This document shows, piece by piece, positions 16,241 through 24,902 of a stretch of DNA of 54,826 nt (positions are counted from its first letter, which is position 1; each line of letters opens with the position of its first letter). The stretch lies in assembly GCA_017647025.1 (NCBI GenBank), contig JAGCLL010000054.1:1-54826 (forward strand). The letters are read 5' to 3'. Source of the stretch: Alistipes sp. GTDB taxonomy: Bacteria; Bacteroidota; Bacteroidia; Bacteroidales; Rikenellaceae. The position numbers were made by a program, and so were the translations under genes. The notes beneath the pieces are model-generated. The model was not told the origin of the DNA and ran no database searches. It was given only the letters and a program-made list of their open reading frames with translations.

Positions 16241-18931
16241 TTATTTGATATGAGCACCTACAATAAGTGCACGACCAGACGAGTTGTTGCTAGCTGTTCC
16301 ATATTCTGGATCTGTCGAGAATTGCAACTTCGATGTTGCAGTTAGACCTGTCAAAGGAACAGTATGATACTCACTCTCCACGAATGTAATAGCATATGGC
16401 TCAGAATTTGCTGCACCAGAGTTGCCACTCAAATCAATAACAGCCAAATTCTCGGTTGCACCTTCAAGACGGATATAGAGTTTTGCGCTCTTACCATTCC
16501 AAGCACAAGCATAGAACTCCAAGGTTGCATCTCCCTCTTTGTTCAACTCGCCAGATGTAAAAGTGCCAGCGTAAGAACCTGTACCCAACTTGAATCCATT
16601 ACCATTAGGTTCTGCTGCGCCATTTACCTTTGTACTGCAAGTATATCCACGAGTAGTGTTGTTAGAAGTCAAAGTCAAAGCCGCATCCGATGTAAAATTA
16701 TAATCTGTAGCCTCACCCTGCTCTGGTTGCTCTGGCTCAGGAGTAGTTGGAGTCGATGGAGTACCACCTACAATGTGAGCACCTACAACGATTGCACGAC
16801 CACTTGAGCTATTATTTACCTTAGAGAATGAAGCGTCAGTTGCAAATTCAAATACCGTATTAGCAGTAACACCTGAAACCTCTACCGAATAGTAATCCTC
16901 ATCAGTAACCGTCATTGTATACGGAGAGGAGCTTGTTGCGCCATCATTTGCCTTCAAAGTGAACTGGCCGAGAAGGTCAGTCGAGCCCTGCTTACGAACA
17001 TACAAAGTTGCACTCTTACCCTTCCAAGCAACAGCATAGAACTCCAAAGTTACATCACCCTCTACGGCAACAGGCTGCGATGCGAAGTAACCGGATAGGC
17101 TACCTGTACCAATCTTGAAGCCACTCATTTTAGAGCCATTTGCTGTTCCGTCAGCAGTATAGTTTTGAGTCGAATCTACAAACGGAGCATCAGAGATAAA
17201 GTCATAGTCCCCTGGCACAACTGGAACATCAGTAGAACCCTTCTCGGCAACCTTCACATTCTTAACCTCCCAAGTACCAGCAGCCTCGGCTGTCGAAGTG
17301 TACTTGAAGCCAATCTGAATAGTCTTGCCTACATAAGCAGAGAGGTCAATATCACCCGACTCTACCCAATTCCAACCATCGTTCTTACCGTGCTGAGGAA
17401 TTTCGAGTACAGTCCATTCAGTTGCAGTAGACTCCTTAACATTAACTGTGAAGCACTCAGCAGGAGTACCTGCATCCAACTTATTAACGAGGTGTGTAAA
17501 TGTAAGTACAGGAGTAGTTGCACCGGTCATATTGATTTTTGGAGATACCAACCAACTCTCTGCTGCATAAGCAGCATTATTGTAGGCACTACCCTTCATA
17601 TACTTATTTGATGCGTCGTACGACCATACATAAGATATACCCTCTGCGAGAGATACATTCTCAATAGTAAACTTACCCTGGCTTGTCGCAAAACTCTCTG
17701 CGTATGGATAAGTCTCAGGCTTTGAGCCCAACTGCGAAACCTTAACGGTCTTCTCTACACCATCAGCCGACAACTTAATCCAACCATCACGACCTTCCTC
17801 TCCGCTATTAGCGTTAACAGTGTAGGTCAAAGTGTTACCATCAACCGAAGCCTCTGCCACAACCTCACCATCGCAAGATACGCTTACCGCACCGGTTACA
17901 TTCAAAGTTCTGAAAGTAGCAGTAGCAGCAGTTACACCAGCAGCAGAAACTGAGGTAATATCCGCACAACTAATAATAGTCTCTGTTGTCTCAACTGAGT
18001 ATGGAAGAACATTCAAATAGTTGTATGTACCAGTAACATATCCCTTTACAACAACCTTTACGCCGTCGTAAACCTTATAATCTGCCACATTAACATAGTA
18101 CAATGAAGCCTGCTTGCTTGCACCCTCAATCGATACATTAGCATACGTACCAATAACGACAGTACCCTCAAACTGCACCTCCGAGCAAACTACATTATTG
18201 CCTACAAGTTTATCAACCGCCTCACCAGTAAGAACCTGAGGATTGTAAGCAACAGTATTACCTGTCGAAAGCACCTCGATTTGTGCAGGACCATCTGATG
18301 CCTTAGGATCAAACTGCAAAGCATTTGTCTCGTAACCCTGATAATGGAAAGGCTTACCGGTAACCATCAATCGTGTACCTACTTCGTGGTTGGTTACACC
18401 ATAGAGAACTACAGAACCAGTAGCATCAGTCAAGATAGAAGCCTTTGAGCCTTTTGCGCCAATCAATCCGCTAATTGTTACGCTCTCACCTGCTACCAAG
18501 TTTGCAATTTGAGTAGTTGCTACGCCCGCTGCATTCTGGCTAATAGTAAATGTAAGGTTCTCCTCTTCATTTTGTACACCTATACCAGGATAGGTGGTTT
18601 TCTTCAAGAAGTTGAAGAGCAAAGTAACGATACGATCACCCTCGTATGCAGGGACAGTAACGGTAACTGTTGCATTACCCTTACCACTCAATGGAGTAAC
18701 AACGATGTCGCTGTGCTCCTCCGGAACTACAACACTCCACGAACCATTCGATGTAAGTTCAACAGTTGCTGTCTTCTCCTCCGAAGAGAGCAGGGCCATA
18801 GCATTCTGCGACAATTCGTACACAAGAGGCTCGGAAGTTGCACCTTCACCCTCTTCATTTGGAGTACATCCCCATCCCGCAAACAGCATTGCTGCTCCGG
18901 CTACAAACGCAAAAAATTTTCTTGCCTTCAT
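16241..18931 (-). CDS. Large multidomain lipoprotein with C-terminal tandem repeat
   Basis: 896-residue lipoprotein: signal peptide with lipobox-like FAGWGC, Cys22 followed by TPNEEGEG. Domain order as seen: a BACON-type beta-sandwich (about 35-135, ending LTFTISQNAAG), an OB-fold-like region (about 140-320) starting IANLVAGESVTISG that resembles the YhcR/DUF5689-type OB folds, a second BACON-like unit (about 325-400, ending VEKTVKVSQLG), a choice-of-anchor-J-like jelly roll (about 405-565), and two copies of a domain of about 150 residues (575-723 and 743-896) joined by a Thr/Pro/Glu linker. No catalytic motif is visible; it looks like a surface binding and scaffold protein. It is first in the operon, 70 bp or more ahead of the endonuclease gene. 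Confidence 0.85.
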   Translation of the reverse strand: MKARKFFAFVAGAAMLFAGWGCTPNEEGEGATSEPLVYELSQNAMALLSSEEKTATVELTSNGSWSVVVPEEHSDIVVTPLSGKGNATVTVTVPAYEGDRIVTLLFNFLKKTTYPGIGVQNEEENLTFTISQNAAGVATTQIANLVAGESVTISGLIGAKGSKASILTDATGSVVLYGVTNHEVGTRLMVTGKPFHYQGYETNALQFDPKASDGPAQIEVLSTGNTVAYNPQVLTGEAVDKLVGNNVVCSEVQFEGTVVIGTYANVSIEGASKQASLYYVNVADYKVYDGVKVVVKGYVTGTYNYLNVLPYSVETTETIISCADITSVSAAGVTAATATFRTLNVTGAVSVSCDGEVVAEASVDGNTLTYTVNANSGEEGRDGWIKLSADGVEKTVKVSQLGSKPETYPYAESFATSQGKFTIENVSLAEGISYVWSYDASNKYMKGSAYNNAAYAAESWLVSPKINMTGATTPVLTFTHLVNKLDAGTPAECFTVNVKESTATEWTVLEIPQHGKNDGWNWVESGDIDLSAYVGKTIQIGFKYTSTAEAAGTWEVKNVKVAEKGSTDVPVVPGDYDFISDAPFVDSTQNYTADGTANGSKMSGFKIGTGSLSGYFASQPVAVEGDVTLEFYAVAWKGKSATLYVRKQGSTDLLGQFTLKANDGATSSSPYTMTVTDEDYYSVEVSGVTANTVFEFATDASFSKVNNSSSGRAIVVGAHIVGGTPSTPTTPEPEQPEQGEATDYNFTSDAALTLTSNNTTRGYTCSTKVNGAAEPNGNGFKLGTGSYAGTFTSGELNKEGDATLEFYACAWNGKSAKLYIRLEGATENLAVIDLSGNSGAANSEPYAITFVESEYHTVPLTGLTATSKLQFSTDPEYGTASNNSSGRALIVGAHIK

Positions 18932-19108
18932 AATTGTAATGTTTTGTTAGTTAAAAAGTTGGTTAATAATTGAATAAAAAAAGTTAAAAATTGTAGAAAT
19001 TAGTTTGTTAATGTTTTGTTAGGGTTAAAATTTATAACAAAAAGTTTCATAATGCAATTATAGTAATTTTTTCAATACAAAATTCAGTTTTCGCCTATTA
19101 TTTTTTAA

Positions 19109-19116
19109 CAAAAATA
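19109..19116 (-). promoter_or_regulatory. Possible -7 box of the nuclease/TonB operon
   Basis: Minus-strand TATTTTTG fits TAnnTTTG and would give a leader of about 175 nt before the lipoprotein gene. No matching -33 TTTG is present at 19-21 bp. The whole 18932-19222 interval is AT-rich and holds nothing else apart from the dnaA terminator. Confidence 0.3.
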
Positions 19117-19159
19117 AATCACATCGACAAAGCCTTCTCATCTACGCCGTACAACAGCA

Positions 19160-19196
19160 TAAAAAAAAAAGAGTAATCCGAATACTCGAATTACTC
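19160..19196 (-). terminator. Intrinsic terminator of dnaA
   Basis: On the minus strand GAGTAAT pairs with ATTACTC around an inner CGA/TCG stem (19171-19196), followed by ten T's (19161-19170). It lies 27 bp after the dnaA stop codon and separates dnaA from the lipoprotein operon on the same strand. Confidence 0.88.
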
Positions 19197-19222
19197 CTCT
19201 GTGCCCACTAAATAGGGACCTA

Positions 19223-20635
19223 TTACGAAAGTATCATCTTTTCGATATGCTCAACCTGCTGACGGAACATCTTCTCGGTATCCATCAAGTTCGAGATTGT
19301 CTTACACGAGTGCAGCACCGTTGCGTGATTTCGACCACCAATTGCAGCACCTATATTAGTAAGCGGTTGCTTGGTATGCTTCTTCGCAAGGAACATTGCC
19401 AACTGGCGAGCAATAGCCACCTCACGAGTTCGCTCCGACGAGTTCAAACGCTCACGATCGACATTCATCTCGGCGCATACGGTATCGATAATATGCTCGA
19501 TTGTTATCTCCTTCTGATACATCGAAACATAGACCTTCAAGACCTCCTTTGCAAGGGCGATAGTGATGCGCTTGTTCATAAATGTAGCGTTAGCCACGAG
19601 CGAAGAAATTGCACCCTCTATCTCTCTGATATTTGCCGAGATATGCTCTGCAAGGTAAGAAACTACTTCATCAGGGATATTGGCATTGAGTTGATTAGCC
19701 TTTGTGCGAATAATCTTGATTTTTGTTTCGTAGTCCGGGATGCGAATTTCAGCCGACAAACCCCACTTAAAACGGGTGAGGAGTCGCTCCTCAATATCCT
19801 TCAACTCCACTGGTGGCTTATCTGAAATAAGCACCAACTGCTTACCCGACATCTGCAAGTGGTTAAAGATATTAAAGAAGGCATTTTGCGTACCCGGCTT
19901 ACCCGACAACTCCTGAATATCATCCAAAATCAAGACATCAACCGCCTGATAGTAGTGAATAAAGTTCGGAACATCGTGATTTAAGGTCGCAGCCTGGAAT
20001 TGAGCCTGAAATTTGCTCATCGCAACATACAAAACCTGCAACTCTGGGAAGCGCTGACACACCTCATTACCAATGGCGTGAGCCACGTGGGTTTTGCCCA
20101 ATCCCGAATCTCCATAGATGTAGAGCGGGTTGAATGGTGTATGGCTACCCGGATTTACCGACACAGACATCGCCGCCGAGCGCACCAAACGATTACACTC
20201 ACCCTCGATAAAATTGTCGAAAGTGTAATTTTTATTGAGTTGCGGCTCAATTCGCAGACGATTTATGCCTGGAATTACAAAAGGATTGCGTATATTTGAG
20301 GTGTCGGTCTGCTGACTGAAAGTTTGCTCCGTAATCGTAGCAGTACTTTCACTCGACACAGCAATCGGGTGATTGTTCTTTGGAATAGCATAGAAAAGGC
20401 GAGTATCACGGCCAAAAAGTTGCGCAATAATCGGCTTCAACACCTGGCTGTAATTATTCTCAATCATTCTTGCAAAGTCGCGATCTGGCACCTTAACACG
20501 AAGTCGCCCCTCTACGAAATCGAGCGGCTCAATAGGCAAAAACCACTTGGCAAACTCCTCTGCCGAGGTTTTCGCTTTTATTTCGGTAAGGCAATTTTGC
20601 CAAGCATCATTATATGTCGCAGCAGTTGCAAGCAT
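19223..20635 (-). CDS. dnaA: Chromosomal replication initiator DnaA
   Basis: 470 residues, full length. Domain I is at 1-85 (YNDAWQNCLTEIK, WFLPIEPLDF), a short linker follows to about 130, the AAA+ domain begins at YTFDNFIEGECNRLVRSAA with Walker A GDSGLGKT (175-182) and Walker B VLILDDIQ, and the C-terminal DNA-binding domain IV ends with the DnaA signature IGGRNHATVLHSCKTI. It binds DnaA boxes and melts the origin. It is divergent from the phosphohexomutase gene; neither dnaN nor recF is adjacent, and I found no cluster of DnaA boxes in the flanking gaps, so the origin is probably elsewhere. The 276-bp gap upstream is AT-rich. Confidence 0.97.
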   Translation of the reverse strand: MLATAATYNDAWQNCLTEIKAKTSAEEFAKWFLPIEPLDFVEGRLRVKVPDRDFARMIENNYSQVLKPIIAQLFGRDTRLFYAIPKNNHPIAVSSESTATITEQTFSQQTDTSNIRNPFVIPGINRLRIEPQLNKNYTFDNFIEGECNRLVRSAAMSVSVNPGSHTPFNPLYIYGDSGLGKTHVAHAIGNEVCQRFPELQVLYVAMSKFQAQFQAATLNHDVPNFIHYYQAVDVLILDDIQELSGKPGTQNAFFNIFNHLQMSGKQLVLISDKPPVELKDIEERLLTRFKWGLSAEIRIPDYETKIKIIRTKANQLNANIPDEVVSYLAEHISANIREIEGAISSLVANATFMNKRITIALAKEVLKVYVSMYQKEITIEHIIDTVCAEMNVDRERLNSSERTREVAIARQLAMFLAKKHTKQPLTNIGAAIGGRNHATVLHSCKTISNLMDTEKMFRQQVEHIEKMILS

Positions 20636-20842
20636 AAATCGTTGAGTATAAGCAATTTGGGTTGAATATATACATCAAACAACACAAGTCGTATTGTTTC
20701 ACATCGCAAAGGTGGAAATAAAATTGTGGAAAAAAAAATGGCGCAACTATTGTTTTTTAATTATTATTTCTTATGGAGAAAAAAGATTTTTCTAAGTTGT
20801 ATTTTTTAGCCCAAGATTTACTTATATTAAAAAATAAAACAC

Positions 20843-20850
20843 TATATTTG
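20843..20850 (+). promoter_or_regulatory. -7 promoter box of the phosphohexomutase unit
   Basis: TATATTTG fits TAnnTTTG, 61 bp before the start codon. The region 22 bp upstream reads TTTA rather than TTTG, so the -33 match is weak. Confidence 0.5.
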
Positions 20851-20911
20851 CAGAGATAAAAAAACAAAGCATTCACAAAAAAATACAAATAAATTTTACA
20901 ATTCTAAAATT

Positions 20912-22657
20912 ATGAACGACTTACAGCAATTGGTTGCATCAAAGGCCGAAAAATGGCTTGGCGCAGAGTTTGACGAGGCCACACGCCGAGAGGTGCAAAA
21001 TCTGATTGACAACAATCCAAAGGAACTTATCGAGAGTTTCTACAAGGACTTGGAGTTTGGTACTGGCGGTTTGCGTGGTATTATGGGCGCAGGTACCAAC
21101 CGAATGAACAACTATACGGTAGGTTTTGCTACACAAGGTTTAGCAAACTACCTCAAAATCAACTTCCCCGGCGAGGAGATTCGTGTTGCCATTGCTCACG
21201 ACTCTCGCAACAACTCTCGCACCTTTGCCGAGCATGTTGCCGACATCTTCGCTTCGAACGGATTTAAGGTATTCCTTTTCGACGAGTTGCGCCCTACCCC
21301 TGAACTTTCATTCGCAATCCGTGAGTTGAACTGCCAATCGGGCGTTATGATTACCGCTTCACACAATCCAAAGGAGTACAACGGTTACAAGGCTTATTGG
21401 AGCGATGGCTCACAGGTTACATCTCCACACGATGTAAACATCATTAAAGAGGTCGAGAAGATTACCGAGGTATCGCAGGTTTTGACAGGTAAGAATGCCG
21501 AGAACATCACCATCCTCGACGAGAAGTTCGACGAGAAGTACCTCGCAAAAATCAAGGAGTTGCAACTCTCGCCAGAGAGTGTGGCTCGTTTCCACGATAT
21601 GAAGATTGTCTACACCCCACTCCACGGTGCAGGTGTGCGTCTTACCCCTATGTCGTTGAAGAATTTTGGCTTCACAAATGTTATCTCCGTACCAGAGCAG
21701 ACCGTACTCGATGGTAATTTCCCAACCGTAGAGTCGCCAAACCCAGAGAACCGTCCAACTATGAAGATGGCTATCGACTTGGCAGAGAAGGAGCAGGCTG
21801 ACCTCGCAATGGCAACCGACCCTGACTCTGACCGTATTGGTTTGGCACTCCGCAACTCCAAGGGCGAATATATTCTCTTGAATGGAAATCAGACTTTGGT
21901 GCTTTTGATGTGCTATCAACTCACCCGTTGGGCAGAGAGTGGTCGCATCAAGAATGGCGACTATGTTGTAAAGACCATCGTATCTTCGATGATGCCTGAT
22001 GCTGTGGCAGAGGCTTACGGCGTGAAGTGCTACAACTGCTTGACCGGCTTTAAGTATATCGCAAAAATTATCCGCGAGAACGAGGGTAAAGCAAATTACA
22101 TCGGTGGTGGTGAGGAGTCTTTCGGCTACCTCGCAGGCGACTATGTGCGCGATAAGGATGGCGTTTCGGCTTGTTCATTGGCTGCCGAGGCTGCGGCTTG
22201 GTGCCGTGATACCAAGGGTGTAACATTGTACGAGTGGTTGCAAGACCTATATGTTAAGTTTGGTTTCTACCGTGAGAGTTTGGTAAATGTTGTTCGTGAG
22301 GGCAAAGATGGCGCAGAACTTATCCAGAATATGATGGTTGAATTCCGTGCAAATCCTCCGCAGGCACTTCTCGGTTCAAAGGTGGTTGAGATCTACGACT
22401 ACAAAACATTGGAGGTTAAGAACACTGTAACTGGCGAGGTTTCGCCAATTCCTGGTATTGAGGATAAGAGCAATGTTTTGCAGTGGATTACCGAAGATGG
22501 CACAAAGGTATCGGTACGCCCTTCGGGAACAGAGCCAAAAATCAAATTCTACTTTGGCGTGAAGGCGGAGTTGCCATCAGTCGAAGAGTTTGACCGAGTT
22601 GAGGCTGAACTCGATGCAAAAATAGAGGCTATTAAGGCAGAATTAAAATTGATTTAA
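20912..22657 (+). CDS. Phospho-sugar mutase (phosphoglucomutase/phosphomannomutase)
   Basis: 581-residue alpha-D-phosphohexomutase of the PGM2/PgcA-like length class. The catalytic phosphoserine is Ser150 in ITASHNPKEYNGYKAYW, the metal-binding loop is DPDSDRIG, the sugar-specificity loop is GGGEESFGY, and the phosphate-binding site is RPSGTEPKIKFY near the C-terminus. It interconverts hexose 1- and 6-phosphates in the cytoplasm, linking glycolysis to nucleotide-sugar formation. Sugar preference (glucose or mannose) cannot be fixed. The sn-glycerol-1-phosphate dehydrogenase gene begins 17 bp later, implying co-transcription. Confidence 0.92.
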   Translation: MNDLQQLVASKAEKWLGAEFDEATRREVQNLIDNNPKELIESFYKDLEFGTGGLRGIMGAGTNRMNNYTVGFATQGLANYLKINFPGEEIRVAIAHDSRNNSRTFAEHVADIFASNGFKVFLFDELRPTPELSFAIRELNCQSGVMITASHNPKEYNGYKAYWSDGSQVTSPHDVNIIKEVEKITEVSQVLTGKNAENITILDEKFDEKYLAKIKELQLSPESVARFHDMKIVYTPLHGAGVRLTPMSLKNFGFTNVISVPEQTVLDGNFPTVESPNPENRPTMKMAIDLAEKEQADLAMATDPDSDRIGLALRNSKGEYILLNGNQTLVLLMCYQLTRWAESGRIKNGDYVVKTIVSSMMPDAVAEAYGVKCYNCLTGFKYIAKIIRENEGKANYIGGGEESFGYLAGDYVRDKDGVSACSLAAEAAAWCRDTKGVTLYEWLQDLYVKFGFYRESLVNVVREGKDGAELIQNMMVEFRANPPQALLGSKVVEIYDYKTLEVKNTVTGEVSPIPGIEDKSNVLQWITEDGTKVSVRPSGTEPKIKFYFGVKAELPSVEEFDRVEAELDAKIEAIKAELKLI

Positions 22658-22674
22658 TACATTATTATCCTGTT

Positions 22675-24018
22675 ATGACTACGAAGGAACGCATTGCGAA
22701 GGCTTTGGCACTCGCCACCGACACTAAGGTCTTTGAGATGGAGAGCAACATTTTGCACCTCACTCCATCAATTTTCAAAAAGCAGTTTAACGACGCAAAG
22801 GCGATTGTCATTGCCGATAAGAACACTTGGCGTGTAGCAGGCGAGGCTGTTTACAACCACCTCGTTGAAGCAGGCATCAACACTACCTCGCACATCATTC
22901 AGAAAGATGAGTTTCACGCTGAGTGGTGCTATGTAATAGAGGTTGAGGAGGCTGCCAAGGAGGCTGGGGCTATCATCGTATCGGTTGGTTCGGGTGTAAT
23001 CAACGACTTGTGTAAACTCGCTTCGCACCACCTTGGACAGCAGTATATCTCGGTTGCTACCGCAGCCTCGGTTGATGGTTACTCTTCGTTTGGTGCATCA
23101 ATCAGTTACGAAGGCTTGAAGCAGACATTCGAGTGCCCTGCTCCTGTTGCAATTTTGGCAGATATTGATGTTATCGCCGCAGCACCAAAGGAGATGACCG
23201 CCGCAGGTTATGCCGACCTCGCAGCGAAAATTCCTTGCGGTGCCGAGTGGATGATTGCCGACATTATGGGCACAGAGCCACTCATTCCTGAGGCTTGGCA
23301 TGTATTGCAAGATGTTCTCGATGAGCAGTTGGCAAACCCTGACGGTGTAGCAAATGGCGACAAGGAGGCTATTGCTGCTCTGTTCGAGGGCTTAACTTTA
23401 AGTGGTTTCGCTATGCAGGCTGCTCGTTCAAGCCGCCCTGCATCGTGTACCGACCACTTATTTAGCCACTACCTCGATATGACAGGTCACACCTTCAACG
23501 GCAAATTGCAGTCGCACGGTTTCCAAGTTGCTATCGGTACGCTCACTATGTGCGCCTTCTTCGACGCTTTCCTCGAAATGGATTTGCGCAACCTCGATGT
23601 AGACAAGTTGGTAGAGGCTTGGCCTTCACTCGAAGAGGAGCAGCAGCGCGCGCTCGACATCTTCAAGGATTTCGTATCGCCACAGTTAGGTTACAGAGAG
23701 ATTACAACCAAGTACAACGACAAAGATACAGTGCGTGAGCAGTTGCTTATGTTCAAGAAGCACTGGCCATTGTTGAAGGCTCAATACCGCAAGCAGGTCT
23801 ACTCTTTCGAGAAGATGCAGGAGAATTTCCGCAAGGTTGGAGCGCCAACAGACCCATCAGACATTGGCGTAACTCGCCAGCAGTTGAAGGATATGATGCC
23901 TTTCGTACAGTTGATGCGCTGGCGTATGAACTTGCTCGATTTGGCTCGTAGAGGTGGTTTCTACGACGAGTTGGTCGAGAAGGTCTTCGGCAAGGGAGGC
24001 GCTTGGGAAGTTAAATAA
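22675..24018 (+). CDS. egsA: sn-glycerol-1-phosphate dehydrogenase (EgsA/AraM family)
   Basis: 447-residue member of the iron-containing alcohol dehydrogenase/dehydroquinate synthase fold, glycerol-1-phosphate dehydrogenase branch. Visible features: the NAD-binding loop VGSGVINDL (104-112), the following KLASHHLGQQYISVATAAS with the DGYSSFGAS segment diagnostic of the family, the metal ligand Asp181 in AAGYADLAAK, and His motifs TDHLFSHYLD (261-265) and QSHGFQVA (281). It reduces dihydroxyacetone phosphate to sn-glycerol 1-phosphate, the archaeal-type stereoisomer, also made by AraM of Bacillus subtilis. It lies between a phosphohexomutase (17 bp) and two glycerophosphodiesterase genes (16 bp). 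No prenyltransferase of the GGGP synthase type is in the window. Confidence 0.88.
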   Translation: MTTKERIAKALALATDTKVFEMESNILHLTPSIFKKQFNDAKAIVIADKNTWRVAGEAVYNHLVEAGINTTSHIIQKDEFHAEWCYVIEVEEAAKEAGAIIVSVGSGVINDLCKLASHHLGQQYISVATAASVDGYSSFGASISYEGLKQTFECPAPVAILADIDVIAAAPKEMTAAGYADLAAKIPCGAEWMIADIMGTEPLIPEAWHVLQDVLDEQLANPDGVANGDKEAIAALFEGLTLSGFAMQAARSSRPASCTDHLFSHYLDMTGHTFNGKLQSHGFQVAIGTLTMCAFFDAFLEMDLRNLDVDKLVEAWPSLEEEQQRALDIFKDFVSPQLGYREITTKYNDKDTVREQLLMFKKHWPLLKAQYRKQVYSFEKMQENFRKVGAPTDPSDIGVTRQQLKDMMPFVQLMRWRMNLLDLARRGGFYDELVEKVFGKGGAWEVK

Positions 24019-24034
24019 CCTAAAATAAGATACT

Positions 24035-24865
24035 ATGAGGAAACTTATTAAAACATTGATGTGCGCTGTGGCTATACTCTCTACCGTAGCAACTTATGCT
24101 CAGGAGCAGGAGATCAGAGTATTCTCGCACCGAGGAGGTCGCAAGGAGTTCGACGAGAACACAATGGCCGCTTTTCAGGCGAGTTACGATGCTGGCTACC
24201 GAGGTTTCGAGGTTGACATTCGCTACACCAAGGATGGTGAGATGGTTATCACACACGACCACACTTTGGAGCGTACAACAAATGGCGTAGGTATTGTCGA
24301 GGAGAAGACCGCAGAGGAGTTGCGTGCATTGGTAACTAAAAAGGGTGGCAAACTTGCATTTCTGCCTGAATTGCTCGATTGGTTGAAAGATAAGGAGGGT
24401 TTGTATGTTGAGTTTGAGATGAAGACCAAGCCTGAAAAGTTGTATCCAGAGGAGCGACTCTACGCATATTGCGACCAGTTGTACACTATGGTTATGAAGG
24501 ATAAGCCTGCTGATGCGGAGTATGTATTCACATCGAGCGATTATCGAGGTTTGCGCTATTTGCAGCAGAAATATCCGGGCGTAGACTTGCTGATGATTAC
24601 CAGCAAACCGCTCAATGAGTGGACAATCCGTATGGCAAAGGGGTTGGGTATAACCCGTATTGGAGCAACAATGTCAGGAACCACTCGTGACGCAGTAAAA
24701 AAGGCTCACAAAGAGGGCTTGACAGTAAGTTTGTGGCCTGGACACACAACCAAGGATTTCGTTCTTGGAGCGTACCTCGGAGCAGATTTTATGTGCACCG
24801 ACATTCCTATCGAGGTGAAAAAATTCGCCGAAGAGAAGACGCCTTGGTTAAAAGTTAGATATTAG
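24035..24865 (+). CDS. Secreted glycerophosphodiester phosphodiesterase (copy 1)
   Basis: 276 residues with a signal peptide (cleavage after TVATYAQ, about residue 23). GDPD TIM-barrel motifs are present: FSHRGGRKEFDENT (catalytic His, Arg and Glu), GFEVDIRYTKDGEMVITHDHTLERTTNG (metal-binding Glu-x-Asp and the second catalytic His), and FEMKTK. It hydrolyses glycerophosphodiesters such as glycerophosphoethanolamine to glycerol phosphate plus alcohol, in the periplasm. It follows egsA by 16 bp and precedes a paralogue by 37 bp. Confidence 0.9.
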   Translation: MRKLIKTLMCAVAILSTVATYAQEQEIRVFSHRGGRKEFDENTMAAFQASYDAGYRGFEVDIRYTKDGEMVITHDHTLERTTNGVGIVEEKTAEELRALVTKKGGKLAFLPELLDWLKDKEGLYVEFEMKTKPEKLYPEERLYAYCDQLYTMVMKDKPADAEYVFTSSDYRGLRYLQQKYPGVDLLMITSKPLNEWTIRMAKGLGITRIGATMSGTTRDAVKKAHKEGLTVSLWPGHTTKDFVLGAYLGADFMCTDIPIEVKKFAEEKTPWLKVRY

Positions 24866-24902
24866 CACCAAATTATATTAACTTATTCTAATCACAAATC
24901 AA

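Noticed and set aside
20636-20911. Possible replication origin upstream of dnaA
   Set aside because: The gap is AT-rich, but I find no cluster of TTATNCACA-type DnaA boxes, only one poor TGTGGAAAA, and dnaN or recF are not adjacent.
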